This document shows, in pieces, positions 35,837-45,358 of a DNA stretch of 64,000 nt. Where the stretch lies: NCBI GenBank assembly GCA_003021655.1, contig PXRP01000035.1:32537-96536 (forward strand). Direction: 5' to 3'. Below the pieces are notes generated by a model that did not search any database, had not been told where the DNA came from, and saw nothing but the letters and a program-made list of their open reading frames with translations. The first letter of the stretch is position 1; each line of letters opens with the position of its first letter. This stretch comes from Halobacteriales archaeon QS_4_69_31 (lineage in GTDB: Archaea > Halobacteriota > Halobacteria > Halobacteriales > Haloarculaceae). The translations under genes and the position numbers were made by a program.

Positions 35837-36291
35837 ATGGCCGCCAACGACTCGGGGGACGTCCGGGGTACCGGGATGAGCGACACGGAGATAGGAGCTT
35901 CCTCTACGAGCGCGGTCACGGGGTGCTGTCGCTGGCGCGGGCGGACGACGCGTACGCGGTCCCGGTGTCGTTCGGCTACGATGGCGACCGGGTCTTCGTC
36001 TACCTCATCCGGTTCGGCGAGGGGAGCAAGAAGCTCGCGGTGAGTCCGGAGACGGGGACGGCCTGTCTGACCGCCGACGACGTCCGGAGCCGCGACGACT
36101 GGGAATCGGTCGTCGTCTACGGGGCGCTGGTCGAGGTCCCCGAGGCCGACGCCGCCTACATGGACGAGGTGATGGACGACAACGGGTGGTTCCCCAGTTT
36201 CTACCCGCCGGACTGGAAGGTCACGGGCGTCCGGCGGACGGAACTGCGCGTCGAGACGGCCACCGGCCGCCGGGGCGTCGGCACCGCGTGA
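35837..36291 (+). pseudogene. PPOX-family (pyridoxamine oxidase-like) gene with frameshift
   Basis: The N-terminus MAANDSGDVRGTGMSDTEI starts at ATG 35837, 27 bases after a TATA-like CGCTTAGTG. It then runs out of frame at about 35892. The rest, SFLYERGHGVLSLARADDAY...VSFGYDGDRVFVYLIRFGEG, is in the +2-shifted frame and ends at 36291. In homologues the phrase is TEI(x)SFL, so one base seems to be missing. The domain is a flavin/F420-binding split barrel. Either the gene is inactive or there is a sequence error. A continuous frame from 35752 exists but its N-terminus does not resemble the family. Confidence 0.65.
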
Positions 36292-36299
36292 CCGCCTTC

Positions 36300-37070
36300 T
36301 CAGACGTAGCGCAACTGGAGTTCCAGCCGCCGCGCGGTGTCCAGCAACAACTCGCCGTGGGCCTCGCTCAGTTCCTCGGGACCGGTCTTGGCCGACGGGC
36401 TCGCCAGCGAGATGGCGCCCAGCGTCCCCGACCCGGGGTCCCGGACCGGCGCCGCGACCGAGATGCCGCCCTCGCGGAACTCGCCGGCGCTCCGTGCCAG
36501 CCCGGCCTCGCGGACCTCCGCGAGTTGCGCGAACAGCTCCGCCCGGTCGGTGACCGTCCGCTCGGTCCTGGCCGCCAGCCCCTCCTCGTCGAGTATCTCG
36601 TGGACCCGCTCGTCCGGCAACTCCGCGAGGATCGCCTTGCCCGTCGCGTTCTGGTGGAGTTTGAACTCCCCGCCGACGTGGAGCTCCCGCCGCATTTCGT
36701 AGTGGTCGTTGTAGAAGTAGATCCACACCCCGACGCCGCCGTGCTCGATGGCGAACTTCGTCATCTCGGTGGTTTCGGTCGCGACCGTCTCGACGCGCTC
36801 TTTGGCCATGAAACACAGCCGGTTCCGGTTGCGGACCTGCCCCCCGAGCCGGAAGAACGCCAGCCCGAGGCTGTACTCCCCGTCGGACCGCTCGACGTAC
36901 CCCTCCCGCTCCAGCGTCTTCAGGTGCTTGTGGACCGTCCCCTTCGAGACGTCCAGCCTGTCGCTCAACTCCGTCACCCCCGCCTCCTCCAGCTCGTAGA
37001 GCCCCTCCAGGACCGACATGAGCGTCACGTCGGACCCTATCGTGCCCGCCGTCCCCGAGTGCTTGCTCAT
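36300..37070 (-). CDS. IclR-family transcription regulator
   Basis: A 256-residue IclR protein with a winged helix (about 17-70; SDRLDVSKGTVHKHLKTLER) and effector domain (NATGKAILAELPDERV, ISVAAPVRDPGSGTLGAISLAS). The Met at 37070 lies 27 bases after ATTCTTTACCG on the minus strand; the longer frame to 37199 crosses that promoter. It is divergent from the VOC dioxygenase gene, and an ATTACAG-N8-CTGTAAT element lies between them, so it may control that gene and the TctABC transporter. Confidence 0.87.
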   Translation of the reverse strand: MSKHSGTAGTIGSDVTLMSVLEGLYELEEAGVTELSDRLDVSKGTVHKHLKTLEREGYVERSDGEYSLGLAFFRLGGQVRNRNRLCFMAKERVETVATETTEMTKFAIEHGGVGVWIYFYNDHYEMRRELHVGGEFKLHQNATGKAILAELPDERVHEILDEEGLAARTERTVTDRAELFAQLAEVREAGLARSAGEFREGGISVAAPVRDPGSGTLGAISLASPSAKTGPEELSEAHGELLLDTARRLELQLRYV

Positions 37071-37482
37071 CACTCCCACGACGACTGCTGCGGTAAAGAA
37101 TCTTGCCACCGTCCCGACCGGGACGCGTCCGGCCCGCCGTCCCCGCCTCTGTCTCCGGTGCTCGCGGTGGATCCGTCTTACGCGTCCGTATTGTGTCACG
37201 AAACAGTATCTGGGGATTATACGTGACCACGCCGGGGGACGCGCCCTCGATTACAGTAGTATCGCTGTAATCGATTCGCCGAATCACGCGAGTCATTCAC
37301 ACGCATGTTTCTTGTGACGAAACGGCGGCCCGGACGCGCCGGGTGCGAGCGGGCGGAGTGGCCGCCCCGACGACATATCAGAACCGCGAATATTGAAAAG
37401 GTATATATATTCGAAGTTAGACGTACAGGGTGTAGACTCCGTCGGATCCAACCCCGCGAAGTCGGCCCGGAGGGAGATATCC
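37071..37482. promoter_or_regulatory. divergent intergenic region of IclR and dioxygenase genes
   Basis: About 410 bases without a gene. It contains the promoter of the IclR gene near 37095, the inverted repeat at 37248-37273, and a strong TATA box GTATATATAT (37401-37410). The ATG at 37483 follows GGAGG at about 37469-37473, a well-spaced ribosome-binding site, so this transcript probably has a ~45-base leader, which is rare among its neighbours. Confidence 0.55.
37248..37273. promoter_or_regulatory. inverted repeat CGATTACAG-N8-CTGTAATCG
   Basis: Perfect 9-base arms with an 8-base gap (TAGTATCG). It is the most complete example of the element also seen at 30421 and 51369. Confidence 0.65.
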
Positions 37483-38460
37483 ATGACAGTATCCGGCATC
37501 CACCACATGACCTGTTACGCATCGGACCCACAGGAGAACGTCGACTTCTACACGGAGGTACTCGGCTTGCGACTGGTCAAGCAGACGGTGCTGTTCAGCA
37601 ACCCGGCCGAGGTGTTCGAGGGGGAGCCGATCTACCACCTCTACTACGGCAACGAGATAGGCGAGCCGGGGACGGCGGTCACGTTCAAGCCGCCGGGGAC
37701 CGAGGCCACCCGCGGCGCCATCGCCGAGGGCGAGGTCGGCCGCGGGCAGGTGTCGGCGACCGCCTACACCGTCCCCGAGGGGTCGGTCGAGTACTGGCAC
37801 GACCGGCTCACCGACCACGGCGTCGAGGTCCACGGCCCCAAAGAGCGGTTCGGGGACCGTCTCCTCCAGTTCCGGGACCACGACGGCCTCCCGGTCGAGA
37901 TTTTCGAGGGCGAGACCGACGTCGAGCCCTGGACCGACGGCCCGGTCCCGGCCGAGCACGCGATCCGGGGCTTCTACGGGGCCACGCTCAGGCCCCACAA
38001 CGCCCTGGAAACGGGCGGGGCCCTGGAGGCCCTGGGGCTGGAGGCGGTCGGCCAGGAGTTCACCCCCCAGCGGGGTGACTGGACGCGCTACGTCGCCCCC
38101 GGCGCCACCCGGGCGAAGTACATCGACCTCTACAACACGCCGAACTTCCACGAAGGCAGTTGGGGGTACGGCACCGTCCACCACGTTGCCTTCCGCGTCC
38201 CGGACGAGGCGGCCCTGCGGACCGTCCGCGAGCGCCTCCGCGGGGACGGCTACGCCGTCACGGCGATGAAAGACCGTAAGTACTTCACCTCGGTCTACTT
38301 CCGGGACCCGAGCGGCATCAACATCGAGGTCGCGTCCGCCGAACCGGGCTTTACCGTCGACGAGACCCCCGACGAAATGGGCCGCGAACTCAAACTCCCC
38401 GCGTACCTCGAAGACCGGCGCGAACAACTCGAATCGCGGCTGATCGATATCGACGTCTGA
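37483..38460 (+). CDS. VOC-family ring-cleaving dioxygenase-like protein
   Basis: A 325-residue protein with two vicinal-oxygen-chelate halves. The first starts GIHHMTCYASDPQENVDFYT and continues LGLRLVKQTV; the second has GTVHHVAFRVPDEAALR and later FRDPSGINIEVAS. The metal ligands of this fold (His in IHHMT, His in VHHVAF, Glu in INIEVA) are present. It resembles MhqO-type hydroquinone or catechol extradiol dioxygenases. It is divergent from an IclR gene and upstream of TctABC. GGAGG 10 bases before the ATG supports this start. Confidence 0.85.
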   Translation: MTVSGIHHMTCYASDPQENVDFYTEVLGLRLVKQTVLFSNPAEVFEGEPIYHLYYGNEIGEPGTAVTFKPPGTEATRGAIAEGEVGRGQVSATAYTVPEGSVEYWHDRLTDHGVEVHGPKERFGDRLLQFRDHDGLPVEIFEGETDVEPWTDGPVPAEHAIRGFYGATLRPHNALETGGALEALGLEAVGQEFTPQRGDWTRYVAPGATRAKYIDLYNTPNFHEGSWGYGTVHHVAFRVPDEAALRTVRERLRGDGYAVTAMKDRKYFTSVYFRDPSGINIEVASAEPGFTVDETPDEMGRELKLPAYLEDRREQLESRLIDIDV

Positions 38461-38482
38461 CCGCCCCGCTCTACTCCCTGCG

Positions 38483-38558
38483 GTCCGGTGTGTCGGTCCC
38501 GTCCGTCCGGTGTGTCGGTCCCGTCCCGTCCGTCCGGTGTGTCGGTCCCGTCCCGTCG
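38483..38558. repeat. 22/27-bp tandem repeat, 3 copies
   Basis: GTCCGGTGTGTCGGTCCCG begins at 38483, 38505 and 38532. The longer period has an extra CGTCC. It lies in the gap between the dioxygenase stop and the TctC-type promoter. Confidence 0.85.
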
Positions 38559-38633
38559 CTGGTATCGTTTCCAGGACGACCCCGACGGTCGATCGTGAGA
38601 AACTTTATATAGTTGGCCTCGGAGCATACGTCT

Positions 38634-39656
38634 ATGTCACCGGCCAGAGAGGCCAGAGAGACCAGACTGGACAGGCGAAGCCTCCTCAAGACGACTGCCG
38701 CGGGAACGATGGTCGGTCTCGCCGGCTGTTCACAGGTGCTGGGTGGGGGTGAGGAGTACCCGTCGGAGGCGATCACGATCGTCGTCCCCTACGCGGAGGG
38801 TGGCGGGACCGACGGGTACGCGCGGATCATCCAGGACCCGCTCTCGGAGGAGCTCGGCGTCGAGGTGCGGATCAACAACATTCCCGGAGAGACACCGGTG
38901 ACGGGGCTGAACGAACTGGTGACCAACCCCGAGGACTCCTACCAGCTCGGGATGGCGGGCCACCTGGGGCTCGTCGGGTCGGCGCTGATCTTCGCGGACT
39001 GGGCCCCCTCCGAGTTGACCATGCTGGGGTCGGTCGGGAGCCTCGCAATCAGTTGCTACGGGAACGCGAAGTACGACTGGGGCGGGCTTAACGACATGGT
39101 AGAGCGGTTCAACAGCGGCGAGTTCGAGCAGGTGGCGAGCATCGGTTTCGGGACGCCGTTCCACCTGGTGTCGCTGATCGCCCGCGAGCGGGCCGACTGG
39201 AACTGGGAGCAGTGGGTCTCCTACGAGGGGGCGGCCCCCTCCGTCCAGGCGGTCGCACAGGACGAGGTCCCGTTCGGCGTCATCGCGTCGGTCGTACTCC
39301 GCCCACACTACCAGCAGGACACGGAGATAGACGTCATCGGCACGTTCGCCGACGACGGCGACCCGACGATGCCCGAGGTCGAGACCTGGAGCGAGGCCGG
39401 CCTCACGAGCGTCAACGAAGTCTCGACCATCCTGATGAGCGTCTTCGGGCCGCCCGAGATGCCCGACGGCCACCGCGACACCATCGACGAGGCCCTCCAA
39501 GCGATCATGGAGACCGATGCCATCGCGGGCGCCCGCGAGGAGACGGGCCTGCTCATCGATTCCTTCGCGACCGCCGACGAGCTGAGCGAGCAGGTCGCCA
39601 CGCTCGAAGAGGAGATCCCGGAGACGGTCGACCTCGACCAGTACCGGGACCAGTAG
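38634..39656 (+). CDS. TctC-family tripartite tricarboxylate transporter binding lipoprotein
   Basis: A 340-residue protein with a Tat signal (LDRRSLLKTTAAG) leading to a lipobox (GLAGC). The mature part begins YPSEAITIVVPYAEGGGTDGYAR, the hallmark of TctC/Bug binding proteins, and continues NNIPGETPVTGLNELV. It binds a carboxylated solute outside the cell for the TctAB channel. TTTATATA (38603-38610) lies about 27 bases before the ATG at 38634, which excludes the open frame from 38613. The next two genes are in the same operon. Confidence 0.9.
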   Translation: MSPAREARETRLDRRSLLKTTAAGTMVGLAGCSQVLGGGEEYPSEAITIVVPYAEGGGTDGYARIIQDPLSEELGVEVRINNIPGETPVTGLNELVTNPEDSYQLGMAGHLGLVGSALIFADWAPSELTMLGSVGSLAISCYGNAKYDWGGLNDMVERFNSGEFEQVASIGFGTPFHLVSLIARERADWNWEQWVSYEGAAPSVQAVAQDEVPFGVIASVVLRPHYQQDTEIDVIGTFADDGDPTMPEVETWSEAGLTSVNEVSTILMSVFGPPEMPDGHRDTIDEALQAIMETDAIAGAREETGLLIDSFATADELSEQVATLEEEIPETVDLDQYRDQ

Positions 39657-39687
39657 ACTGATACCACACCGCCGTTATCCACCGGTC

Positions 39688-40227
39688 ATGGTACGAGACA
39701 CGCTCTTCGAGGACCTCTCGCCGGGCGAGCTCGGCCTCCTGGTGACGTTCCTGGTCGTCGGGACCTACATGTTCGTCGAGGCCGGGAGCTACAGCGCCAC
39801 GATCGGGCTGTACCCGCGGTTGCTGTCGGCCGTCGTCGTCCTCTGTGCGCTGCTGGTCCTGTTCCAGAACGTCCTCCCGGAGGCCGCACAGGCGTACGTC
39901 GCCGAGCCCGGGGGGTCGCTGGGGTCGGCCGCGGACGTCCCGGAGGACCTCGACGAGGACGACCTCGACACGTCGGCGGGCGCGACCACCGACTCCGAGG
40001 GAACCTCGCGCGCACAGGTGGTATTGACGGTCCTGGTCGCGGGGTATCTCCTGGTCTCATACCTCGTCGGGATGTACGTCGCGACGCCGGTTTTCGTCGT
40101 CGTCTACGGGGTCGTCTACGACCTCGGCTGGAAGATGACGCTCCTGCTCACCGCGGTCGCGTCCGTCGCGGCCCACCTCTTTCTGACTGTCTTCAACGCC
40201 CCGGTCGCCTCCGGACTACTGCTATGA
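39688..40227 (+). CDS. TctB-family small permease subunit
   Basis: A 179-residue membrane protein with about four helices and a central acidic Asp/Glu-rich loop (DVPEDLDEDDLD) between helices two and three. Size, helix count and position between TctC and TctA fit TctB. Its stop overlaps the TctA start by an ATGA, so the two are translationally coupled. It should form the small membrane part of the sodium- or proton-driven importer. Confidence 0.85.
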   Translation: MVRDTLFEDLSPGELGLLVTFLVVGTYMFVEAGSYSATIGLYPRLLSAVVVLCALLVLFQNVLPEAAQAYVAEPGGSLGSAADVPEDLDEDDLDTSAGATTDSEGTSRAQVVLTVLVAGYLLVSYLVGMYVATPVFVVVYGVVYDLGWKMTLLLTAVASVAAHLFLTVFNAPVASGLLL

Positions 40228-41726
40228 TACCGCTTGTCCTCGGCCCCCTCTCGGAGGCGGTCGGCATCGTCTTCTCCTGGCCGGCGATCGGGCTGCTGGC
40301 CCTGGGGCTTGTCTTCGGGGTCGCGCTGGGGGCCATCCCCGGCATCGGGTCGGTCATCGGGATGGCGATCACGCTGCCGCTGACGATCCCGCTGTCGGGC
40401 GCGGAGGCGCTCATCTTCCTGACCGCCATCTACAGCGGCGCGATGTACGGCTCGTCGGTGTCGGCGATCCTCATCAACGTCCCGGGGACGCCGGCCGCCG
40501 CGGCCTCCATCTTCGACGGCTACCCGATGACACAGCAGGGCAAGGCCAGAAACGCGCTCGGCATCTCCGCGTCGGCCTCGGCGCTGGGCGGGACGACGAC
40601 GATGGTCGCGCTGTTCGTCGTGACGCCCGTGGTGACCTCTATCGTCCTGCTTTTCCGGACCCACCACATCTTCCTCGTGACCATCCTCGGCATCCTCATG
40701 ATCGCGGTCATCGCCGCCCAGGGCTCGACGGTCAAGGGGATCCTCGCGGGCGCGTTCGGCCTCCTATTGATGACCGTCGGCACCGCGCCGACGACCCCCA
40801 CCCCGCGGTTCACGTTCGACACCTACCTCCTGTTGAACGGGCTCTCGTTTATCGCCATCCTGCTGGGCGTGTTCGCCATCGCCGAGATGATACGCATCGT
40901 CGACATCGAGGGCGGGACCGCCGACGCCGTCGACGCCGTCGGCGGCAGCATCACCGACGGCGTCAGGACGACCCTCTCGAACAAACTCCTGATGCTCCGG
41001 TCGGCGTTCGTCGGGATGGGCATCGGGAGTATGCCCGGGGCCGGCGGCGCCGTCTCGAATTTCATCTCCTACGCCATCGAAGCCGAGCGCGGCGACGACC
41101 CCGACTCCTACGGCACGGGCAACCCCCGGGGACTGATCGCCGCCGAGAGTTCGAACAACGGCACGGTCGCGGGCTCGCTGATCCCCGTGCTCTCGTTCGG
41201 GATCCCCGGCAGCCCCTCGACCGCCATCCTCCTGGGGGCGTTTATCGTCCACGGCATCGACCCCGGTCCCACGCTGTTCGAGAACTCGCTGGACCTGATC
41301 TACGCGCTCATCGTCAGCCTCATCGTCTCGAACGGGCTGATCCTCCTCGTCGGACTGTTCGTGATCGCGCCCTACGGCTACCGGATCTCCTTCGTCGACA
41401 CGAAGTACATCGTCCCGGTCATCGTCGTGCTCGCGTCCCTGGGGACGGTCTCGCTGCGGTCGAACCCGGTCGACCTGCTCACGCTCCTGGCGTTCGGTGT
41501 CGTCGGGCTGTTGATGAAACGCCACGGCTACTCGATCATCGCGCTCGTGCTCGGGGCCGTCCTCGGCACGCTCTCCGAGCGGACGCTGAACCGGTCGCTG
41601 ATCCTCTCTGACGGCTCGCTCGGGATCTTCGTCGGCGACCCCCTGGCGGTCGGTATCGTCGCCCTGATCGTCGCCGTCCTCCTGGCCCCGGTCGCCCGCC
41701 GACCGCTCTCGCGACTCCGCTCGTGA
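40224..41726 (+). CDS. TctA-family large permease subunit
   Basis: A 500-residue protein with about 11-12 membrane helices. Typical TctA sections are GLVFGVALGAIPGIGSVIGM, the GSSVSAILINVPGTPAA loop, IGSMPGAGGAVSNF and the repeat of the glycine/proline motif SFGIPGSPSTAILLGAF. Its ATG overlaps the TctB stop. It is the main channel of the tripartite transporter. The downstream gene is convergent, with stops only five bases apart. Confidence 0.92.
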   Translation: MIPLVLGPLSEAVGIVFSWPAIGLLALGLVFGVALGAIPGIGSVIGMAITLPLTIPLSGAEALIFLTAIYSGAMYGSSVSAILINVPGTPAAAASIFDGYPMTQQGKARNALGISASASALGGTTTMVALFVVTPVVTSIVLLFRTHHIFLVTILGILMIAVIAAQGSTVKGILAGAFGLLLMTVGTAPTTPTPRFTFDTYLLLNGLSFIAILLGVFAIAEMIRIVDIEGGTADAVDAVGGSITDGVRTTLSNKLLMLRSAFVGMGIGSMPGAGGAVSNFISYAIEAERGDDPDSYGTGNPRGLIAAESSNNGTVAGSLIPVLSFGIPGSPSTAILLGAFIVHGIDPGPTLFENSLDLIYALIVSLIVSNGLILLVGLFVIAPYGYRISFVDTKYIVPVIVVLASLGTVSLRSNPVDLLTLLAFGVVGLLMKRHGYSIIALVLGAVLGTLSERTLNRSLILSDGSLGIFVGDPLAVGIVALIVAVLLAPVARRPLSRLRS

Positions 41727-41731
41727 GGGGC

Positions 41732-42709
41732 TCACGCGAACGGGAACGACCCGCCCGCGTCCCCGTCGCTCCGGCGGAGGCGCTCGGCGACGGCGACGTC
41801 GAGCGCTCCCAGCCCGATCGGGACGAACAGGACGCGGTCGCCGGACGCGACCGGGCGCTCGTATTCACCGGCCAGGACCTCGCCGACCGTCGCGTCGACG
41901 TCCCCGCGGGCGAGTTCGCCCCGCTCGGCCATGTCCGCCAGCGCACCCCGCTGGAGACACTGCTCGACGTGGTCGACGACCAGGTGGTCGGCCGCGCGGA
42001 CCGTCTCGTCGGGCAACTCGCGGTACGACCCCAGCGCGACCAGAAACGTTCCCTCGTCGAGCCACGCCTCCTCCAGCACCGGCACTTTCGAATCTGTTAC
42101 CGTCACGACCGCGTCACACCCGACGACGTCCCTGGCGGCGTCCGCGACCTCGATTCTGGCGTCCAGCCGGGGGCCGACCGCCGCCGCGAGTTCCCGCGCC
42201 CGCCCGCCGTCGGTGTCGAACAGCCGGAACGTCTCCACGTCGAGCAACGCGTCGACCACCGAGAGCTGGAACCGCGCCTGGTATCCCGCCCCCACGACTC
42301 CGACGGAGGCGGCCGCCGCCGACGACAACCTGTCCAGCCCGACGACCGTCTGTAACGCCGTGCGAACCCCCGTGAGGTACATTCCCTCCATGATGGCCGT
42401 GAATTCTTCATTATCTATGTCGAACAATAATATCTGAGAGCTTATCGGGGAATCTGACTCGGAATTCCAGGTCGCGATGGCCCATTTCATCCCGACTACC
42501 TCCAGCCAGTCGACGTATGCCGGCATATCTATCGAAAAAGCGTTCAAATTCGGCCATTCGCCGTCGTCTCCGAGATGCATCGTCAGTTTCGAGGGGTTCA
42601 ATACCCTTCCCCGTGCTGTCTCGACGTAGGTCCGTCTCACCGCCTCGTAGGCGTCCGCGAGGTCCAGCGCCCGCTCGATATCCCTCCTGGCGTACAGGTC
42701 CGTCGACAT
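41732..42709 (-). CDS. ornithine cyclodeaminase / mu-crystallin family protein
   Basis: A 325-residue NAD(P)-binding protein. The family patterns NPSKLTMHL, VGMKWAIATWNSES, GVRTALQTVVGLDRL and the Rossmann loop VGVVGAGYQARFQL are clear, and the late AVVTVTDSKVPVLEEAWL is typical. Members deaminate or reduce amino and imino acids; the precise reaction cannot be read. TATA TAATAC (minus strand, about 42735-42745) is about 28 bases before the Met at 42709. A 44-bp repeat doubles this promoter region. Confidence 0.85.
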   Translation of the reverse strand: MSTDLYARRDIERALDLADAYEAVRRTYVETARGRVLNPSKLTMHLGDDGEWPNLNAFSIDMPAYVDWLEVVGMKWAIATWNSESDSPISSQILLFDIDNEEFTAIMEGMYLTGVRTALQTVVGLDRLSSAAAASVGVVGAGYQARFQLSVVDALLDVETFRLFDTDGGRARELAAAVGPRLDARIEVADAARDVVGCDAVVTVTDSKVPVLEEAWLDEGTFLVALGSYRELPDETVRAADHLVVDHVEQCLQRGALADMAERGELARGDVDATVGEVLAGEYERPVASGDRVLFVPIGLGALDVAVAERLRRSDGDAGGSFPFA

Positions 42710-42711
42710 GT

Positions 42712-42799
42712 GGCGCCCCACCGACTAGAGTGAGCCGACCGTATTAGTGGTTGTGGCGCCCCCACCGAGTAGAGTGAGCCGACCGTCTTCGTGGTTGTG
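42712..42799. repeat. 44-bp tandem duplication of a promoter region
   Basis: AGAGTGAGCCGACCGT occurs at 42727 and 42771, and flanking bases repeat as well. The copy next to the cyclodeaminase gene keeps the TATA-like TATTAG; the other has TCTTCG there, so only one copy is likely active. Confidence 0.75.
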
Positions 42800-42808
42800 G
42801 CGTGGGGA

Positions 42809-44257
42809 CTACGGGTCGGTGCGGTAGACGGCCTTCTCGTGGGTGTAGAACTCGTAGGCGCGCTGGCCCATCTCCTTTTTCGTCTCGGAGGAGGAGGCCT
42901 TCATGCCGCCGAACGGCATCTGGATCTGCGATCCAGTCGTGGTCCCGTTGATCTTGACGACGCCGGCCTCAACCTGCCGGGCGAACGCCCGCGAGCGAGT
43001 CATGTCGGCGGTGAACACGCTCGCCGAGAGCCCGAAGTCGACGTCGTTCGCGACGCGGACGGCCTCCTCGAAGCCGGACACCTCCATGACCGCGAGCACG
43101 GGGCCGAACACCTCCTCCTGGGCGATCCGCATCCCGGAGTCGACGTCGGTGAACACCGTCGGTTCGATGAAATAGCCCGACTCGAGCCCCTCGGGACGGC
43201 CCCCGCCGGTGAGCAGCGTCGCGCCCTCGTCGCGCGCGACATCGACGTACTCGAAGTTGGTCTCGTCCTGGTCGGCCGAGACGGCCGGACCCATGTCCGG
43301 GTCGTCCATCCCCGGGCCGACCGACAGCGACTCCGCGCGCGCGCCGACCGCGCTCACGAGTTCGTCGGCGACGTCCTCGTGGACGATGAGGCGGCTGGTT
43401 GCGGTACAGGCCTGGCCGGTGAGCCCGAACGCCCCCGAGACGGCGGCGTCGGCCGCGTCCTCGATGTCCGCGTCCGGGAGCACCACCTGGGGGTTCTTCC
43501 CGCCCATCTCCGTCTGGACCGGGATGCCCCGCGCCGCGACCGCCTCGGCGATGTGTTGGCCGACGGTGGTCGACCCGGTGAACGAGATGCCGTCGACGGC
43601 CTCGTTGGTCGTCACCTCGTCGCCGACGGTCGAGCCGGGCCCCACGACGAGGTTCACGACGCCGTCGGGCACGCCCGCGTCGTCGAGGATCTCGACGAGG
43701 CGCTTGGCGACCGTCGGCGTCTCCGAGGAGGGTTTGAACACCACGGCGTTGCCCGTCACGAGGGCCGCCGCGAGCTTCCAGGACGGCGTCGCGACCGGGA
43801 AGTTCCACGGCGTCACCAGCGCGACGACGCCCAGCGGTTCGCGGACGGTGTAGGTGAACGTCTCCGGGTCCGAGGAGGGGACCGTCTCCCCGGTCGTCGT
43901 CCGCGCGTAACTCGCCATGAACCGGAAGAGTTCGGCCGCCCGGCCCACCTCGGCGCGACTCGACGAGACCGGCTTGCCCTCCTCTCTGGTGAGCGTCTCC
44001 GCGAGCGCGTCGAGGTCTTCCTCGATGCGGTCCGCGGCCTCGTAGAGCAGCGCCTCGCGCTCGTCGGGCGTGGTTTCCCCCCAGGATTCGGCCGCCGAGG
44101 CGGCCGCGCTGACCGCCTCCGTCGCCTGGGCGCGCGTCGCGGGGGGGAACGCCGCGACCACCTCCTCGGGCGCGGCCGGGTCGTGGACTGTCGTCTCGTC
44201 TGTGCTGTCGCCGTCTCTCCAGTCGCCGTCGATGTACTGGTACTGTGTGTCGGTCAT
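42809..44257 (-). CDS. aldehyde dehydrogenase, 2-oxoglutarate semialdehyde dehydrogenase-like
   Basis: A 482-residue ALDH. Motifs are LVTPWNFPVATPSWKLA, FTGSTTVGQHI, the general base in TEMGGKNPQVV (near 250), the catalytic Cys in GQACTATSR (near 285), and QEEVFGPVLAVME. GQACTATSR and the end EMGQRAYEFYTHEKAVYR resemble 2-oxoglutarate semialdehyde dehydrogenases (XacF in Haloferax). It could therefore finish the oxidative pentose route whose earlier steps are at 8744-12241, or serve the amino-acid-like catabolism of its neighbours. Substrate not certain. Confidence 0.88.
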   Translation of the reverse strand: MTDTQYQYIDGDWRDGDSTDETTVHDPAAPEEVVAAFPPATRAQATEAVSAAASAAESWGETTPDEREALLYEAADRIEEDLDALAETLTREEGKPVSSSRAEVGRAAELFRFMASYARTTTGETVPSSDPETFTYTVREPLGVVALVTPWNFPVATPSWKLAAALVTGNAVVFKPSSETPTVAKRLVEILDDAGVPDGVVNLVVGPGSTVGDEVTTNEAVDGISFTGSTTVGQHIAEAVAARGIPVQTEMGGKNPQVVLPDADIEDAADAAVSGAFGLTGQACTATSRLIVHEDVADELVSAVGARAESLSVGPGMDDPDMGPAVSADQDETNFEYVDVARDEGATLLTGGGRPEGLESGYFIEPTVFTDVDSGMRIAQEEVFGPVLAVMEVSGFEEAVRVANDVDFGLSASVFTADMTRSRAFARQVEAGVVKINGTTTGSQIQMPFGGMKASSSETKKEMGQRAYEFYTHEKAVYRTDP

Positions 44258-44416
44258 GGTGTGGTCTCCGGGCGGAGGTCGTCGGCACCCCGCCCCGGCG
44301 GCCCCGTCGGCCTGCGGGACGCGATGCCGGTCCGCACCCGCGATGGGCGGCGGACACCGGCCTCTGCTGACTCTGGCGCACGGTTCGCCGCGTGGCTCCC
44401 TAAAAATTTCGGTGGT

Positions 44417-45358
44417 TCACTCGTTGATGTCGAACCCGGCGCCCTGGTGTGACCCCTCGAACGGCGGCGCGAGGATCCCGCTGCTGCAGTCGAAGACGTC
44501 GCGCCAGACCTCCCGGTCGACCTCGACGCCCTCCCGGAGCAGCGTCTCGGCACGCTCCTGGACCGCAGCCGGGCGGTAGACCGACGTGAACCGCGACGCC
44601 GACTCGTCGACGAACCGCTCGACAAGCACTTCGAGCCGGTCGGGATACCGCGGGTGGCCGGGGTCGATACAGAGGGTGACAAATCCCGTCTCGTCCGGCC
44701 GCGAGGCCGCCGGCTCGGTCGAGCGCTCCAGGAGGCGCCCCACCAGCCGTTCGTCCGCCGTCGGGTGGCGGTGGTCCCCGGTCCGCGTGAAGACCGCCTG
44801 GGTCAGCGGCCCGTCGCCGTGGTCCAACCCCGCGTCGACGGCCGCCAGGAGTCGCGCGTAGCTCGCTGGCGCCGCGTCGAGGTCCCGCTCGGCGAGCAAC
44901 GGGTGGGGCTGGTCCGGCGTCCCGACGACGGCGCCGCCTGCCTCGCCATCCCAGTAGAGGACGACGGCCACGAAGCCGCGTTTGGCCGCCCTGTAGGCGA
45001 CGTGGCCGAGCGTGGGGGCCGTCCTGCCGGCGGCGGCCCTCGCGTGGGCGACGCCGAAGCCGCGCCGGTCGGCCCGGGCACAGCAGAGGTCCAGGGTCGG
45101 CGGGGCCGATAGCAGGGCCGGCTGACCGCCCCCGTCGACGGCGGCGACCATCGACTCGCGGTCTTCCAGCGTCACCGCCGTCCGCTCCAGGTCGGGCAGG
45201 TCGTCTAAGAGTCCGTGCAGCGTCGTCAGTCCCGTCCCCCTGTAGGCCTCCGTCCACCAGACCGCCTTCGCGTACGCCCCCGCGGACCCCGCCGCGAAGC
45301 CCGTCGCCGCGAAACACCGGTCGGCCAAATCGAAGACCTCGCGCGAACTCAGGTTCAT
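44417..45358 (-). CDS. Ldh_2 / DUF3726-like protein
   Basis: A 313-residue protein. The N-terminus (SSREVFDLADRCFAATGF followed by AYAKAVWWTEAYRGTGL) recalls the helical start of the malate/L-lactate dehydrogenase (Ldh_2) family and of DUF3726, and FVTLCIDPGHPRYPDRLEV recalls its C-terminal part. The Ldh_2 active-site His/Asn motif is not evident, so enzyme activity is uncertain. The gene start overlaps the stop of the 569-residue gene upstream by ATGA, so the two are translated together and probably work together. Confidence 0.55.
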   Translation of the reverse strand: MNLSSREVFDLADRCFAATGFAAGSAGAYAKAVWWTEAYRGTGLTTLHGLLDDLPDLERTAVTLEDRESMVAAVDGGGQPALLSAPPTLDLCCARADRRGFGVAHARAAAGRTAPTLGHVAYRAAKRGFVAVVLYWDGEAGGAVVGTPDQPHPLLAERDLDAAPASYARLLAAVDAGLDHGDGPLTQAVFTRTGDHRHPTADERLVGRLLERSTEPAASRPDETGFVTLCIDPGHPRYPDRLEVLVERFVDESASRFTSVYRPAAVQERAETLLREGVEVDREVWRDVFDCSSGILAPPFEGSHQGAGFDINE

